Part shown: one piece after another, positions 25,037 to 34,035 of the stretch | Layout: every line of letters starts with the position of its first letter | Position numbering within the stretch: the first letter of the stretch is position 1 | Position numbers and translations under genes: made by a program | NCBI RefSeq assembly: GCF_008710035.1 | Contig: NZ_VYKI01000005.1 | Location: 51,411 to 115,410 of the forward strand | Direction of reading: 5' to 3' | DNA from: Stenotrophomonas cyclobalanopsidis | Lineage (GTDB): Bacteria > Pseudomonadota > Gammaproteobacteria > Xanthomonadales > Xanthomonadaceae | DNA: 64,000 nt | The notes under the pieces: generated by a model | Told to the model about the DNA's origin: nothing | What the model saw: the letters and a program-made list of their open reading frames with translations, nothing else | Database searches by the model: none

Positions 25037-27219
25037 AGCGTCTTCTCATACTGCACTTTGATGCCCATCCTGCTGTCGCTGCCGGTGTAGCGTGACACCG
25101 TCCCAACAGCATCCCGATACACCGTGCGCGAGCCCTGCCGCTGCTGCAGCACATTGGACAACGACAGATTCAGGCGACTGGCCTCGTCCAGCTTCCAGTC
25201 CGCGGCCACATCCAGGGTCCGCTCCGGCGTCGATGCGCGCGCCCACTCGGCACTGAGCCGGTTGGTGCCACCGCCGCTGTAGCTGTAATCCACGCTGCTG
25301 GAGAAGCGCTTCGACGCCTGCCAATGCAGCCCCACGTTGCCACTCAGCGGCGTCTGGTCGGCCAGCCGATTGTCCGGTCCCGGCACCGACGCCACCCGTG
25401 ACCAGTTGCGGGTCAGGTTCGCCGTGATCTGCAGATCCATATCCGTCCGCAGCAGGTCGGCCAGCGCGAAGCGGGTATCCAGGGTGAGACCATGGGTCTG
25501 CGCCCTGCCTGCGTTGTACGGCGTGCTGATCCACAGCCCGTCCTGCACCGACAGCGAGCGCAGGATCACATCGTCGACGCGGCGCGCATACGCCCCCAGG
25601 CTCACCAGTCCATCCTTTCCAAGGTAGTGCTCGTAGCTGGCATCCATGCCCCACGCGATCTCCGGCCGCAACGCCGGGTTGCCCTGCTGGTCCGGGTTGG
25701 TCGGGCCGTTACCGTTGTTGACCGAGTACCGCCGCGGCAGCAGCTGCCAGGGCTGAGGTGCATTGAAGGTACGGGCCAGGCCGAAACGGAACTGATCCTT
25801 GCTGGACGAGGACGGTTTGAACACCCACTGCGCGATGGGGCTGAACACGTTCGAGCGGCTGCGCAGGATGCCGCTGGTACGGCTGCCGACGGCCGTGTCC
25901 AGTCCTTCCCAACGCAGGCCGAGGTAAGTCTGCAGGCGCGGCGAGGTGCGCCACTGGTCCTGCGCGTAGAGTGCGAGGCGACGGATGTCGGCCCGATAGT
26001 CGTCCTCGATCAGATCCAATGGGCTGCCATTGCCCGCACGGTCGCGCTGTACGCGGCGTTCGTTGCGGTCGGTGTAGCCCGCGTCCCAGCCGAAGGCCAG
26101 ATCATGCCGATCGCTGAAGCCGCTGACGTACTTGCCGGTGCTGGAGTAGGCGGTATGGGTCGCGCGGGTGCGCACGCTGCGGTCCAGGGCGAAGCTGCCG
26201 TCGGGCGCGTAGCCGAGGAAGGCGAAATCCACGTCACGGCTGAAGTGCATCACGCCGAATTTGACGTCCAGCGTGTCACGCTCACCGATCTGGCGCTTCC
26301 ACTGCCCATCGCTCTTGGAGGTCCATGTGCGTGAGTCGTTGATCCAGCGGTTGCGCGGATAGTCACTGGGGCCGCCGTCAAGCACGACCTCGTTGCGCTC
26401 ACGGGTCCAGGCTTCCTTCCTGTACTGCTGCAGGTTGTTCCAACTGACTTCATCGCGGTCGCCCAGGGTCCAGGTCAGCTTCGGCGCAACGTTGAAGGTG
26501 CTGGTCTGGCCGACGTAGCGCTCGCCGGTGCGGCGCAGATAGAGCCGTTCCTCCAGCGCATCGCTGGCCTGGTCCTCGATGACCGCGTCGAGGCGTTCCT
26601 TCGGAGCCGAGGCCGTGGCGCTGACCGACCAGGCCAGTGCCTGCCGCTTCCCCGACAGCAGCAGGGTGGCGGCGGGCGTGATGTCAGCGCCCGACTGCCC
26701 GGCACTGATCTTGAGCGTGCGCTGGCGTGCGCCATCATTGCGGCGCAGGACGATGTTGATGGTGCCGGCGATCGAGCGCGTGCTGTACTCGGCCACCGCA
26801 GTGGGCAGGATCTCGATGCGTTCGACCAGTTCGGGCGCGATGGAATCGATCGAGAACCCGGCCGGTGCCGGGTCGCCATCGATCAGGATCTGCACATGAT
26901 CCCCGCCGAGCCCGCGCATGCGGATGCCTTCGGCGGTGACGGTGACCCCGGGAAGCCGGCGAAGAACGCTGCCGAGCCGGTCGTCATGGTGGCGCAGGAT
27001 GTCCTCGCGGCCGATGCTGATGCGCAGGGTCGGGTCTTCACGGCGCAGGTCGGTCTGCGAGGGGCCGGTGACCTTGACCGTCTGCAGATCAGTCGCACGG
27101 GTATCCCGTGCAGGCGGCTCAGCAGGCTGGGCGTATCCGGTGTCGGCCAACAGGCTGATGCCCAGTGCCAGACTCGCGGCCAGGGATCGCCGTGGCGAGC
27201 CGGCGGGGTCGGTTTGCAT
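25033..27219 (-). CDS. TonB-dependent receptor
   Basis: A 728-residue receptor. A Tat-less signal peptide (LAASLALGISLLADTGYAQ) leads to a TonB-box-like TDLQTVKVTGP and a plug with LRRLPGVTV, RGLGGDHVQILIDG and ATAVAEYSTRSIAGTINIVLRR. The C-terminal barrel ends in IKVQYEKTL. The plug resembles the ferric-siderophore/colicin receptor group in general rather than the heme receptors. It is convergent with the previous receptor and shares only the SMAG element; no Fur-box was recognised upstream. Confidence 0.9.
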   Translation of the reverse strand: MQTDPAGSPRRSLAASLALGISLLADTGYAQPAEPPARDTRATDLQTVKVTGPSQTDLRREDPTLRISIGREDILRHHDDRLGSVLRRLPGVTVTAEGIRMRGLGGDHVQILIDGDPAPAGFSIDSIAPELVERIEILPTAVAEYSTRSIAGTINIVLRRNDGARQRTLKISAGQSGADITPAATLLLSGKRQALAWSVSATASAPKERLDAVIEDQASDALEERLYLRRTGERYVGQTSTFNVAPKLTWTLGDRDEVSWNNLQQYRKEAWTRERNEVVLDGGPSDYPRNRWINDSRTWTSKSDGQWKRQIGERDTLDVKFGVMHFSRDVDFAFLGYAPDGSFALDRSVRTRATHTAYSSTGKYVSGFSDRHDLAFGWDAGYTDRNERRVQRDRAGNGSPLDLIEDDYRADIRRLALYAQDQWRTSPRLQTYLGLRWEGLDTAVGSRTSGILRSRSNVFSPIAQWVFKPSSSSKDQFRFGLARTFNAPQPWQLLPRRYSVNNGNGPTNPDQQGNPALRPEIAWGMDASYEHYLGKDGLVSLGAYARRVDDVILRSLSVQDGLWISTPYNAGRAQTHGLTLDTRFALADLLRTDMDLQITANLTRNWSRVASVPGPDNRLADQTPLSGNVGLHWQASKRFSSSVDYSYSGGGTNRLSAEWARASTPERTLDVAADWKLDEASRLNLSLSNVLQQRQGSRTVYRDAVGTVSRYTGSDSRMGIKVQYEKTL

Positions 27220-27346
27220 GCATCCATTCCTTCAGGGGTCGAGGGGCGTCCTGCCCGAGCAACTCTATCGACCCCGGTCCGCGCGCAGCAGCGGTATGTT
27301 GTTGCAGCAGCCATTAGCAGAATTCATGGCGAGCGCCCACAAACCT

Positions 27347-27369
27347 GTAGCGTCGAGCCATGCTCGACT
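27347..27369. repeat. SMAG element
   Basis: GTAGCGTCGAGC with a mirrored GCTCGACT, a 23-base palindrome in the gap 27220-27517. A decayed half copy (CTTGCTCGACTG) lies about 15 bases downstream. No gene is seen in this gap apart from the promoter region of the receptor. Confidence 0.8.
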
Positions 27370-27517
27370 GGCTCTCAGGACGCCTTGCTCGACTGAAGGC
27401 CGGGGGACCATCGCCAGTGCGGCGGCCATGGGCTTCCGTACTGGTGCATTGTTTTGGTGCTGGTCCAGCCCATGCTAGCCTCCCCACCGGGACGCCCACG
27501 CCTGACAGGGGGAGGAC

Positions 27518-27874
27518 ATGGATTTCCGCAGCCACGTACCTGGCGTGCTGATCGCACTCGCACTCAGTACTCTTGCGGCACCGATGACCTCAAGCGCCCA
27601 CAGCGGCGGACTGGACAGGAACGGCTGCCACACCAATCGCAAGACCGGCGACTACCACTGCCATCGCGTCGCACCCATCGCGCCGCGCATCATCGAACCG
27701 CCCCGCAACAACCTGGCCCCCGGGCCTGCAGGCAGAAACCGCCCGTTCGCCAACTGTGCTGAAGCTCGCGCCGCAGGCGCAGCCCCCGTGCGCCGGGGCG
27801 AACCGGGCTACGGCCCACACCTGGACCGCGACAACGATGGGGTAGGGTGCGAGCCCTATCGGGGTCGTAGATAG
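27518..27874 (+). CDS. secreted YHYH/excalibur-type calcium-binding protein
   Basis: A 118-residue protein with a signal peptide (LIALALSTLAAPMTSSAHS). After it come HSGGLDRNGCHTNRKTGDYHCH, the YHYH-like motif, and at the end an excalibur-type loop LDRDNDGVGCEPY with DxDxDG Ca ligands and a paired Cys. The ribosome site GGGGGAGGAC precedes ATG 27518. Such small proteins are thought to be extracellular Ca-binding or nuclease-associated; function here is unknown. Confidence 0.85.
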   Translation: MDFRSHVPGVLIALALSTLAAPMTSSAHSGGLDRNGCHTNRKTGDYHCHRVAPIAPRIIEPPRNNLAPGPAGRNRPFANCAEARAAGAAPVRRGEPGYGPHLDRDNDGVGCEPYRGRR

Positions 27875-28019
27875 GGCCCCGTTCAGCGCGCCCGCTGCAA
27901 TGCCTTCATCTTCGCCTTGCTGCGGTCCAGCCACGATGAAGTGGAGTCCGGTTCCAAGGTGGGGCTTGGTGCGCCAGCAGTTCCGTCTGAGGGAGGGAAC
28001 GATGCGGGATCGCACCCTT

Positions 28020-28264
28020 CCGACTCGATCGCCGCGTTCTCGGCCACCGACTTCCGCGCCGACCTGAAGAAGTTCGACGTGCCGACGCTCGTCATCCACG
28101 GTGATGACGACCAGATCGTGCCGATCGACATCTCCGGCCGCCAGTCGGCCAAGCTCATCAAGGGTGCGAAGCTGATCATATACCCGGGTCCGCCGCACGG
28201 CCTGACCGTCACCCGCAAGGGCAAGGTCAACCAGGACCTGCTGACCTTCCTGCAGGAAAAGTAA
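28020..28264 (+). pseudogene. 3' fragment of an alpha/beta hydrolase (chloroperoxidase-type)
   Basis: The last ~80 residues match the C-terminal third of non-heme chloroperoxidase/arylesterase-type alpha/beta hydrolases: [26 protein letters not shown], then [14 protein letters not shown] with the catalytic Asp and His. The nucleophile elbow (GHSMGG-type) and most of the protein are absent, and the sequence before 28020 is unrelated. An ORF starting at 27917 is open but its first ~35 residues show no homology. A remnant is the best reading. Confidence 0.75.
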
Positions 28265-28353
28265 GCGACGGGGGCCCCGGTATGTGCAGGGGCCTTCTGC
28301 TTTCCATCCTCGATGTCGCAGACCGTGAGACCGCCCTCCGTATTCTCTGGGCC

Positions 28354-28779
28354 ATGCTTACGTCCTCCGCACATCACGGCTTCCAGCGCCCATCAACCCC
28401 GTCCGGCTGGGTGCAGACCGGCGAGCGCTGGGCGCTGTGGTGGAACGCGCGCGAAGTAGCCGCGGTCGTCCCGGACGGGCGGCCGGGCGTCCGGCTCTGG
28501 ATGAAGGGACAGAAGATGTGGCAGACCAAGGATGTGCGAGCTGCCAGCATCCGCCAGGGAAAACGCTTCGCCGAGCGCTGGTGTGCCGCGCGGCTGTACC
28601 CGGAGCTGCCGTTGCGCGAAGCGGTGGCCCGGCTGGTAGAGCCTGCAGCGCATGATCCCGCGGTGCCGCTGCCGCCGAAAGAGCGGCAGCAGGTACGTCG
28701 TCTCGCCGACGCGGGCGGCTGCGATATCGCGCGCATCAAGGAAGCACTGGACGCGCGCCGGCCGCAGCACGCGCACTGA
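28354..28779 (+). CDS. conserved hypothetical protein
   Basis: A 141-residue cytoplasmic-looking protein, alternating Arg/Ala/Trp rich. It starts at ATG 28354 with MLTSSAHHGFQRPST, then WALWWNAREVAAVVPDGR and GQKMWQTKDVRAASIRQGKRF. No known motif is visible. It is isolated between the hydrolase fragment and a convergent membrane gene. Local codon bias supports it as real, but function is unknown. Confidence 0.6.
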   Translation: MLTSSAHHGFQRPSTPSGWVQTGERWALWWNAREVAAVVPDGRPGVRLWMKGQKMWQTKDVRAASIRQGKRFAERWCAARLYPELPLREAVARLVEPAAHDPAVPLPPKERQQVRRLADAGGCDIARIKEALDARRPQHAH

Positions 28780-28791
28780 GCTCCTTTCGCA

Positions 28792-29151
28792 TCATCGGCG
28801 ATGGCGAAGGGTAGTCAGAACAAGTCCTGCTCCAGCAAACAGACACGCAGCAAGCGCCGCGATTGAAAGCGGAAGATGGAATTCCTCCCGCCCCGCCGCA
28901 GCAAACAGGACATGGATTCCTGCCGTCGCCATCCCGGTTATGCCGCAGATGATGGCGTAGGTTCTGGCGGACCGCTTTGCCAGCGCTACCTGCCGATAGC
29001 CGTGAAGCAGCCCACCAACGGCGACCAGATTGAACACCAGGAATCCCTGGACCCCGCCCGGCACCCGGAACATGTCCCATTCGTGCCAGAAAGCCGCATC
29101 GATCTGATGAAGGATCAACGACAACAGGGTTGCCAGATACCAACGCTCCAT
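28792..29151 (-). CDS. small membrane protein
   Basis: A 119-residue protein with about four hydrophobic stretches (LATLLSLILHQIDAAFW, GFLVFNLVAVGGLLHG, AIICGITGMATAGIHVLFAA, LSIAALAACLFAGAGLVL). The HQIDAAFWHEWDMF segment near the N-terminus is striking and looks like a conserved signature of a small DUF family I cannot name with certainty. Convergent with the hypothetical gene; function unknown. Confidence 0.75.
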   Translation of the reverse strand: MERWYLATLLSLILHQIDAAFWHEWDMFRVPGGVQGFLVFNLVAVGGLLHGYRQVALAKRSARTYAIICGITGMATAGIHVLFAAAGREEFHLPLSIAALAACLFAGAGLVLTTLRHRR

Positions 29152-29255
29152 GAAGACTCCGTCCTTTTTATCGAGCGCGAGTCTATCAGTGTCCGATCAC
29201 TGCCCGACCGGGCACAACGGAGCCCACCCTCTGCGATGGGCCCCGCCGGCAGGCG

Positions 29256-29816
29256 TCACTTCGGCATCAGCACGCTGTCGACCACGTGCACCACGCCGTT
29301 GGACTGCATGACATCAGCGGTTGTCACCGAGGCCTTGCCACCCTTGGCATCGATCACCCAGACCTTGCCATCCTGCAGCTTCACCGTCAGCGGCTCGCCC
29401 TGCACGGTCTTCAACGTGCTGGTGCCACCGTGGCTGCGGGCGGCGGCGGTCAGCTGGCTCGAGGTGTAGGTGCCCGATACCACATGGTAGGTCAGCAGCT
29501 TGGTCAGCTTGGCCTTGTTTTCAGGCTTCAGAAGCGTATCCACGGTACCGGCCGGCAGCTTTTCGAAGGCTTCGTTGGCGGGCGCGAACACGGTGAACGG
29601 TCCCTTGCCACTCAGCGTATCGACCAGGCCGGCGGCCTTCACCGCGGCGACGAGGGTGCTGAGGTTCTTGGCCGTGGAGGCATTCTCCACGATGGTCTTG
29701 TTGGCATACATCGGTGCGCCGCCCACCATCGGGTTGTCGGCGGCAAACGCTGCAGGTGCGGTACAGGCGACCGCGATACCCGCGGCAATGGCAAGACGCT
29801 GGATCTGGCTACGCAT
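29256..29816 (-). CDS. secreted fasciclin (FAS1) domain protein
   Basis: A 186-residue protein with signal peptide (IAAGIAVACTAPAAFA, cleavage after AFA). One FAS1 domain fills the rest: NLSTLVAAVKAAGLVDTLSGKGPFTVFAPANEAFEKLPAGTV is the H1 region (cited by parts), and NGVVHVVDSVLMP is the H2 end. FAS1 proteins mediate adhesion or matrix contacts; bacterial ones are often upregulated in stress or biofilm conditions. The ATG at 29816 matches the signal peptide. Confidence 0.9.
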   Translation of the reverse strand: MRSQIQRLAIAAGIAVACTAPAAFAADNPMVGGAPMYANKTIVENASTAKNLSTLVAAVKAAGLVDTLSGKGPFTVFAPANEAFEKLPAGTVDTLLKPENKAKLTKLLTYHVVSGTYTSSQLTAAARSHGGTSTLKTVQGEPLTVKLQDGKVWVIDAKGGKASVTTADVMQSNGVVHVVDSVLMPK

Positions 29817-30022
29817 GTTCGTTTCCTCAGTGAACAAGGCCGTTCGGCCTCTGGATGGATGCAGGCGTGCCTGCGGATAACGCGCCAGTGGCAGCTGTCG
29901 CAGCGCGTTGTGCCTACCTCTACGTGTCATCGAGGCAGATTGGATGCGGCGGATTTCAAGCATCTTTTGAATGGTTCAACGACGTTGACGAGACGTGACG
30001 AGGGGCAGGGGGCATGCAGCGG

Positions 30023-30064
30023 GCCCGCGCCAGAAAATCGACGCTATTTGGCCCGGGCGCGGGC
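30023..30064 (+). promoter_or_regulatory. GC hairpin upstream of EAL gene
   Basis: GCCCGCGCC (30023-30031) pairs with GGCGCGGGC (30056-30064), followed by TTTGCT, 63 bases before the EAL start. It could be a terminator or leader regulatory hairpin. The 311-base gap 29817-30127 holds no other recognised signal. Confidence 0.4.
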
Positions 30065-30127
30065 TTTGCTAACCTTCTCCGGGGCGCGACCAGGCGCGCT
30101 TCGGATGCCAAAAGGATGCTTAGGTAG

Positions 30128-31501
30128 ATGCCCAACAGAGCAGCGCGGAAATGGCAGGGCCTGCCGAAGTTCCAGGAGGCACCGCGCCGCAGGAAGATCG
30201 GCACCATTCTGAAGCTGGCGGGTGTCTCATGCATTCTCCTGGGACTGGGCTGGACCGCGTGCTACCTCTATGTTGACCGCACCGAGCTGGCCGCGCCCTT
30301 CCTGGGCGTGATAGCGGTCGGGGTGCTGGCCCTGGCTCGTAGCCGCCGCGCCGATGGCATGTCCCTGCTGATCGTCGCCCATGGCGTCTTCCTGTCCGTG
30401 GTGGGCGTGGCGGTGATCGATGCGCCGATCGCCTGGGTGCCGCGCTCGGGGCACTTGTTCCTGTTGCCGCTCGCGGCGGGTGCGGCCTTCACCTTCGATG
30501 CGCGCGAGCGCTACGGCTCACTGGTCTTCCCGCTGGCCTGCCTGGCCACGTTCGCAGCGTTTGCCATCGGCGCGCTGGATTTCCTGGCCCCGGGCACGTC
30601 ACCGCCGATCGAAGTGCGCGTGTGGGGCGCGCGGTCCAATACGGTCATCTCGATGACCCTGCTGGCCGCGATCTTTGCGATCTACCGCAAGGACATCGGC
30701 AACCGGCTGCGGTTGGAGCGCGAGCTGGGTCGCTCAGTGCGCAACGGTGAGATCGAAGTGCACTACCAGCCGCAGGTGCGCGGCAATGGCGTGGTGACCG
30801 GCGTGGAAGCGCTGGTGCGCTGGCGTCGTCCGACGGGCGAACTGCTGCCGCCGGGTGCCTTCATTGCGCAGGCCGAGGAAAGCGGCGCGATCCGTGACAT
30901 CGGACTTGAGGTGCTGAGGCAGGCCTGTGAGCTGCTGGTGCAGTGGGCCAGCCAAGCCGAGACCCGCGACCTGCGGGTTGCGGTCAACATCAGCCCCATC
31001 CAGTTGCTGGACGACGGTTTCGTCGCAGCCATCAGCGCCGTCATCCGTGATGCGGGGGTAAACCCGGCGTTGATCGAACTGGAACTGACCGAGTCCGCGC
31101 TGTCGGCGGAAACCGCTGAGATGATCGAGAAAATGAAGGCGCTGGAGGCCCTGGGCGTGACTTGGGCGCTGGACGACTTCGGCACCGGTTTCTCCGGCCT
31201 GTCCACGCTGCGCACGCTGCCGGTACGCAAGTTGAAGATCGACCGCAACTTTGTCGACGAGGCCACCACCCAGGAACGCGCGCAGCGCCTGCTGGGCAAG
31301 ATCGTGGAGATTTCCCAGGTGATGGGAATGAGCGCGCTGGCCGAAGGCGTTGAAACCAGCGCGCAGCGTGACCTGCTGGTGGGACTGGGCTGCGATCACT
31401 TCCAGGGCTATCTGTTTGCCAAGCCGATGCCGAAGGACGCGCTGGAGCAGTGGATCAACGCGCGGGTAGCGTTGGGCTTGCTCGATACATCGCTCCTGTA
31501 G
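30128..31501 (+). CDS. membrane-anchored EAL-domain c-di-GMP phosphodiesterase
   Basis: A 457-residue protein. Residues ~30-190 contain about six hydrophobic helices, followed by an EAL domain (residues ~205-450). All catalytic motifs are present: EALVRW, NISPIQL, ELTESAL, DDFGTGFSGL, KLKIDRNFV, AEGVET and QGYLFAKP, so hydrolysis of c-di-GMP is expected. No GGDEF domain. The TAG stop is part of the SMAG element that follows. A second soluble EAL protein lies at 49.8-50.5 kb. Confidence 0.93.
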   Translation: MPNRAARKWQGLPKFQEAPRRRKIGTILKLAGVSCILLGLGWTACYLYVDRTELAAPFLGVIAVGVLALARSRRADGMSLLIVAHGVFLSVVGVAVIDAPIAWVPRSGHLFLLPLAAGAAFTFDARERYGSLVFPLACLATFAAFAIGALDFLAPGTSPPIEVRVWGARSNTVISMTLLAAIFAIYRKDIGNRLRLERELGRSVRNGEIEVHYQPQVRGNGVVTGVEALVRWRRPTGELLPPGAFIAQAEESGAIRDIGLEVLRQACELLVQWASQAETRDLRVAVNISPIQLLDDGFVAAISAVIRDAGVNPALIELELTESALSAETAEMIEKMKALEALGVTWALDDFGTGFSGLSTLRTLPVRKLKIDRNFVDEATTQERAQRLLGKIVEISQVMGMSALAEGVETSAQRDLLVGLGCDHFQGYLFAKPMPKDALEQWINARVALGLLDTSLL

Positions 31502-31561
31502 AGCCGAGCCCATGCTCGGCTGCTTTTCGCGGAGAGCAACCGAGCGTTGGCTCGGCTCTAC
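31498..31561. repeat. SMAG dimer
   Basis: GTAGAGCCGAGC...GCTCGGC at 31498 and a mirrored copy ending GGCTCGGCTCTAC at 31561. The first GTAG supplies the TAG stop codon of the EAL gene (31499-31501). Confidence 0.9.
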
Positions 31562-31671
31562 AGCTGGGCGCAGGCTTCTGCGGAGGTTGCTGGCCCAGCC
31601 ACCGGATGCCGCAAGGTGGGCCGCCAAGGCGCCTTCTTTCCCGGGCCGGCCAGACTGCCCATACTGTCCGC

Positions 31672-32970
31672 ATGAACCCGTTCCGCCGCATCCAGGCCTC
31701 TCTGGCCGGCCACCTGCGCAGCGAGGCCTGGCGACGCCGCGCCGCGCTGTGGATCGGCGCCGTTGCCGTCGCGCTGGTCGCCATTCTGTTCGCCAAGGCC
31801 AGCGACGCTGCGTTCGGCCTGTTCCAGCGCGCCATCGACCACTCGCCGTGGTGGGCGCTGCTGCTCACGCCGGGCATCTTCGCCTTGCTCGCCTGGCTGA
31901 CCAGTGGCGCCCTGCGCCCGACCCGGGGCAGCGGCATTCCCCAGGTCATCGCCGCGCTGGAAAAGCCCGATGAGACCTTCCGGCAGGTCAATCTCTCGCC
32001 CGGCGTTTCCGCCGGCAAACTCCTGTTGACCTCGCTCTCGCTGCTCGGTGGTGCATCCGTCGGCCGCGAGGGCCCCACCGTCCACGTCGGCGCCAGCCTG
32101 ATGTATCTTTTCGGCCGCTGGTTCGGCTTCAAGGACCCAAAGGAGCTGTCGCACTTCCTGCTGGCAGGCGGTGCAGCCGGCATCGCGGCGGCGTTCAATA
32201 CGCCGCTGGCGGGTATCGTGTTCGCCATTGAAGAGTTGAGCGGGCGCTTCGAGCATCGGTTCTCGGGCACGCTGTTGACCGCGGTCATCGTGGGCGGCGT
32301 GGTTTCGCTGGGCCTGTTGGGCAACTACACCTACTTCGGCCACGTGACCGCACGCATGCCGCTGGGCCAGGCCTGGTTGGCCATCCTGCTGTGCGGGGTG
32401 GTGGCGGGCCTGTTGGGCGGGGTATTCGCCCGCATGGTGCTGGCCAGCGTTGCTGGCCGGCCGCGCTGGCTGGGCACGCTGCGGCAACGGCACCCGGTGC
32501 TGCTTGCCGCCGGGTGCGGCCTGGTGGTGGTCGGTCTGGCCGCCGCGTTCGGCGATGGTGCGTATGGCACCGGGTATGAGCAGGCACGCAGCCTGGTGCA
32601 GGGCCACGCCGAGGTGGGCCACGAGTTCGGCCTGATGAAGCTGCTCGCCAACCTGGCCTCGTACATTGCAGGCATTCCAGGCGGCCTGTTCTCGCCGGCA
32701 CTGGCCGTGGGCGCCGGCATCGGCCACAACCTGGCCGCACTGATGCCTGCCGTCGACCCGCGCGCCTTCGTGCTGCTGGGCATGTGCGCCTACCTCACCG
32801 GCGTGACCCAGGCGCCGCTGACGTCGGCGGTCATCTCGCTTGAACTGACTGACAGTGGCGACCTGCTGCTGCCGATCCTGGCCACGGTCCTGATCGCACG
32901 CGCGGTGTCCGGGCTGGTGTGCCCGGTGCCGATCTATCGCGGCCTGGCCGAGCAGTTGCTTGTGAAATAA
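31672..32970 (+). CDS. ClC family chloride channel/transporter
   Basis: A 432-residue integral membrane protein of the ClC family. Selectivity-filter motifs are present: GSGIPQ, GREGPTV (with the gating Glu) and GIPGGLFSPALA. FAIEELSGRFEHRF follows the second. No cytoplasmic CBS domains are seen after the last helix, so this is the short bacterial form. It may exchange Cl- for H+ or F-; the channel versus exchanger type is not decided by these motifs alone. Confidence 0.92.
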   Translation: MNPFRRIQASLAGHLRSEAWRRRAALWIGAVAVALVAILFAKASDAAFGLFQRAIDHSPWWALLLTPGIFALLAWLTSGALRPTRGSGIPQVIAALEKPDETFRQVNLSPGVSAGKLLLTSLSLLGGASVGREGPTVHVGASLMYLFGRWFGFKDPKELSHFLLAGGAAGIAAAFNTPLAGIVFAIEELSGRFEHRFSGTLLTAVIVGGVVSLGLLGNYTYFGHVTARMPLGQAWLAILLCGVVAGLLGGVFARMVLASVAGRPRWLGTLRQRHPVLLAAGCGLVVVGLAAAFGDGAYGTGYEQARSLVQGHAEVGHEFGLMKLLANLASYIAGIPGGLFSPALAVGAGIGHNLAALMPAVDPRAFVLLGMCAYLTGVTQAPLTSAVISLELTDSGDLLLPILATVLIARAVSGLVCPVPIYRGLAEQLLVK

Positions 32971-33003
32971 CGCCGCGAACTCGAAGTACCCACCTGTCCA
33001 GGA

Positions 33004-33411
33004 TCAACTCAGCAACTGACGCAGAAGCAGCAGGCCGCCGACAGGGTTGCCTGCGGGATCCAGCGAACGGTCCATGCTTCCCCAAGGCGCTACGAACAGG
33101 CGATCGAGTACGGTATTGGGCTGCATCAGGCAGCTCATATCCCAAGCCGGGAATCGACGGGTTTCGATCACACCGTCGCCCAGCATATGCAGCCGCTCAT
33201 GGTCGCTGCTGGCCCTGATGCGGCCGATGGCACCCTCGATGCCATCCTCCGGCCCTTCGATGTACTGCAGGAACCGGGCGCCATCAAACAGCATTGCGCC
33301 GGTGACGCCCGCCATCCGGTTGAAGCGCTGGGCGCCGTGCACGATGCGTTCAAGGCGGGGGGCATCAATGCCCGGCACAGCGACGCTTCGGTAGGCAACA
33401 GCACGCAACAT
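33004..33411 (-). CDS. BLUF domain blue-light receptor (flavin)
   Basis: A 135-residue single BLUF domain. The essential Tyr is residue 7 in AVAYRS, Asn31 in RFNRMAGVTGAMLFDG and Gln49 in FLQYIEGP; Trp/Met in FPAWDM complete the photocycle set. Such short BLUF proteins sense blue light through FAD and act on a partner. A transcriptional partner is not seen adjacent. The soluble EAL protein at 49.8-50.5 kb resembles the output domains of E. coli YcgF and BlrP1, but there is no proof of pairing. Confidence 0.93.
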   Translation of the reverse strand: MLRAVAYRSVAVPGIDAPRLERIVHGAQRFNRMAGVTGAMLFDGARFLQYIEGPEDGIEGAIGRIRASSDHERLHMLGDGVIETRRFPAWDMSCLMQPNTVLDRLFVAPWGSMDRSLDPAGNPVGGLLLLRQLLS

Positions 33412-33590
33412 GGATCAGTCCGGTGGGGTTCGAGAACACAAGGTACTCCTTCCTGCCGGTCCCCGCTTGTCCATTTCCGCTCAACGGGCCGCTTTCCCTC
33501 CAGGCGCTTTCACACGGGGATCAGCGGTGCAGCACGCCGCGTTCTCCCCATAACCGGGATGCTGCGGCAAACATCACGGCTGGACATCAC

Positions 33591-33893
33591 ATGTGCGAGC
33601 GAGAGGGACACTACAGCTGCGGTGCAGCCGGCGAAACAGGCCGGTTTCGGCTGGACCGGGTTGAATGCGACACGGAGCGCGGGGCGGGACCCCGCATCGT
33701 GACGGTACACGCCCATTGTCATGCGTGCGACAGCGACTTTGTCGCGCGCGAACCGCTGGGGCTGACGGCGATTTCCGGTGGCGCCGTGATCAGCTGCACC
33801 CACTGCAGCAACCGCCAGGCCATAGGCCAGGGCGTCTTTGACAGCCTGCCAACCCCTGAACGTCCATCGGCGCTCAGAAGAAGGGAGGCGTGA
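33591..33893 (+). CDS. small zinc-ribbon-like protein
   Basis: A 100-residue protein. Two Cys pairs are spaced as in zinc ribbons: CHAC (about residue 45) and CTHC (about residue 70). It starts MCEREGHYSCG at ATG 33591; the ORF upstream to 33423 has no clear coding character. The protein is divergent from the BLUF gene and 143 bases before glgX. Function is unknown. Alternative: part of a longer ORF starting at 33423. Confidence 0.55.
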   Translation: MCEREGHYSCGAAGETGRFRLDRVECDTERGAGPRIVTVHAHCHACDSDFVAREPLGLTAISGGAVISCTHCSNRQAIGQGVFDSLPTPERPSALRRREA

Positions 33894-34035
33894 GCCAGGC
33901 CAATCCTGAAAGCTTCAGCAACCGGGACGCGCTGCAAATCCACGTGATGCCGCCGCCACACAGCGTCTACACACAGACCGGGATGCTCCCGACTCCCCGG
34001 CTGCAAGCCCGCAACCGGAACACAGAGCATCCCCC

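Noticed and set aside
27883-28377. minus-strand frame ending [17 protein letters not shown]
   Set aside because: The end looks gene-like, but the rest is antisense to the hydrolase remnant and has no start context or similarity I can name.
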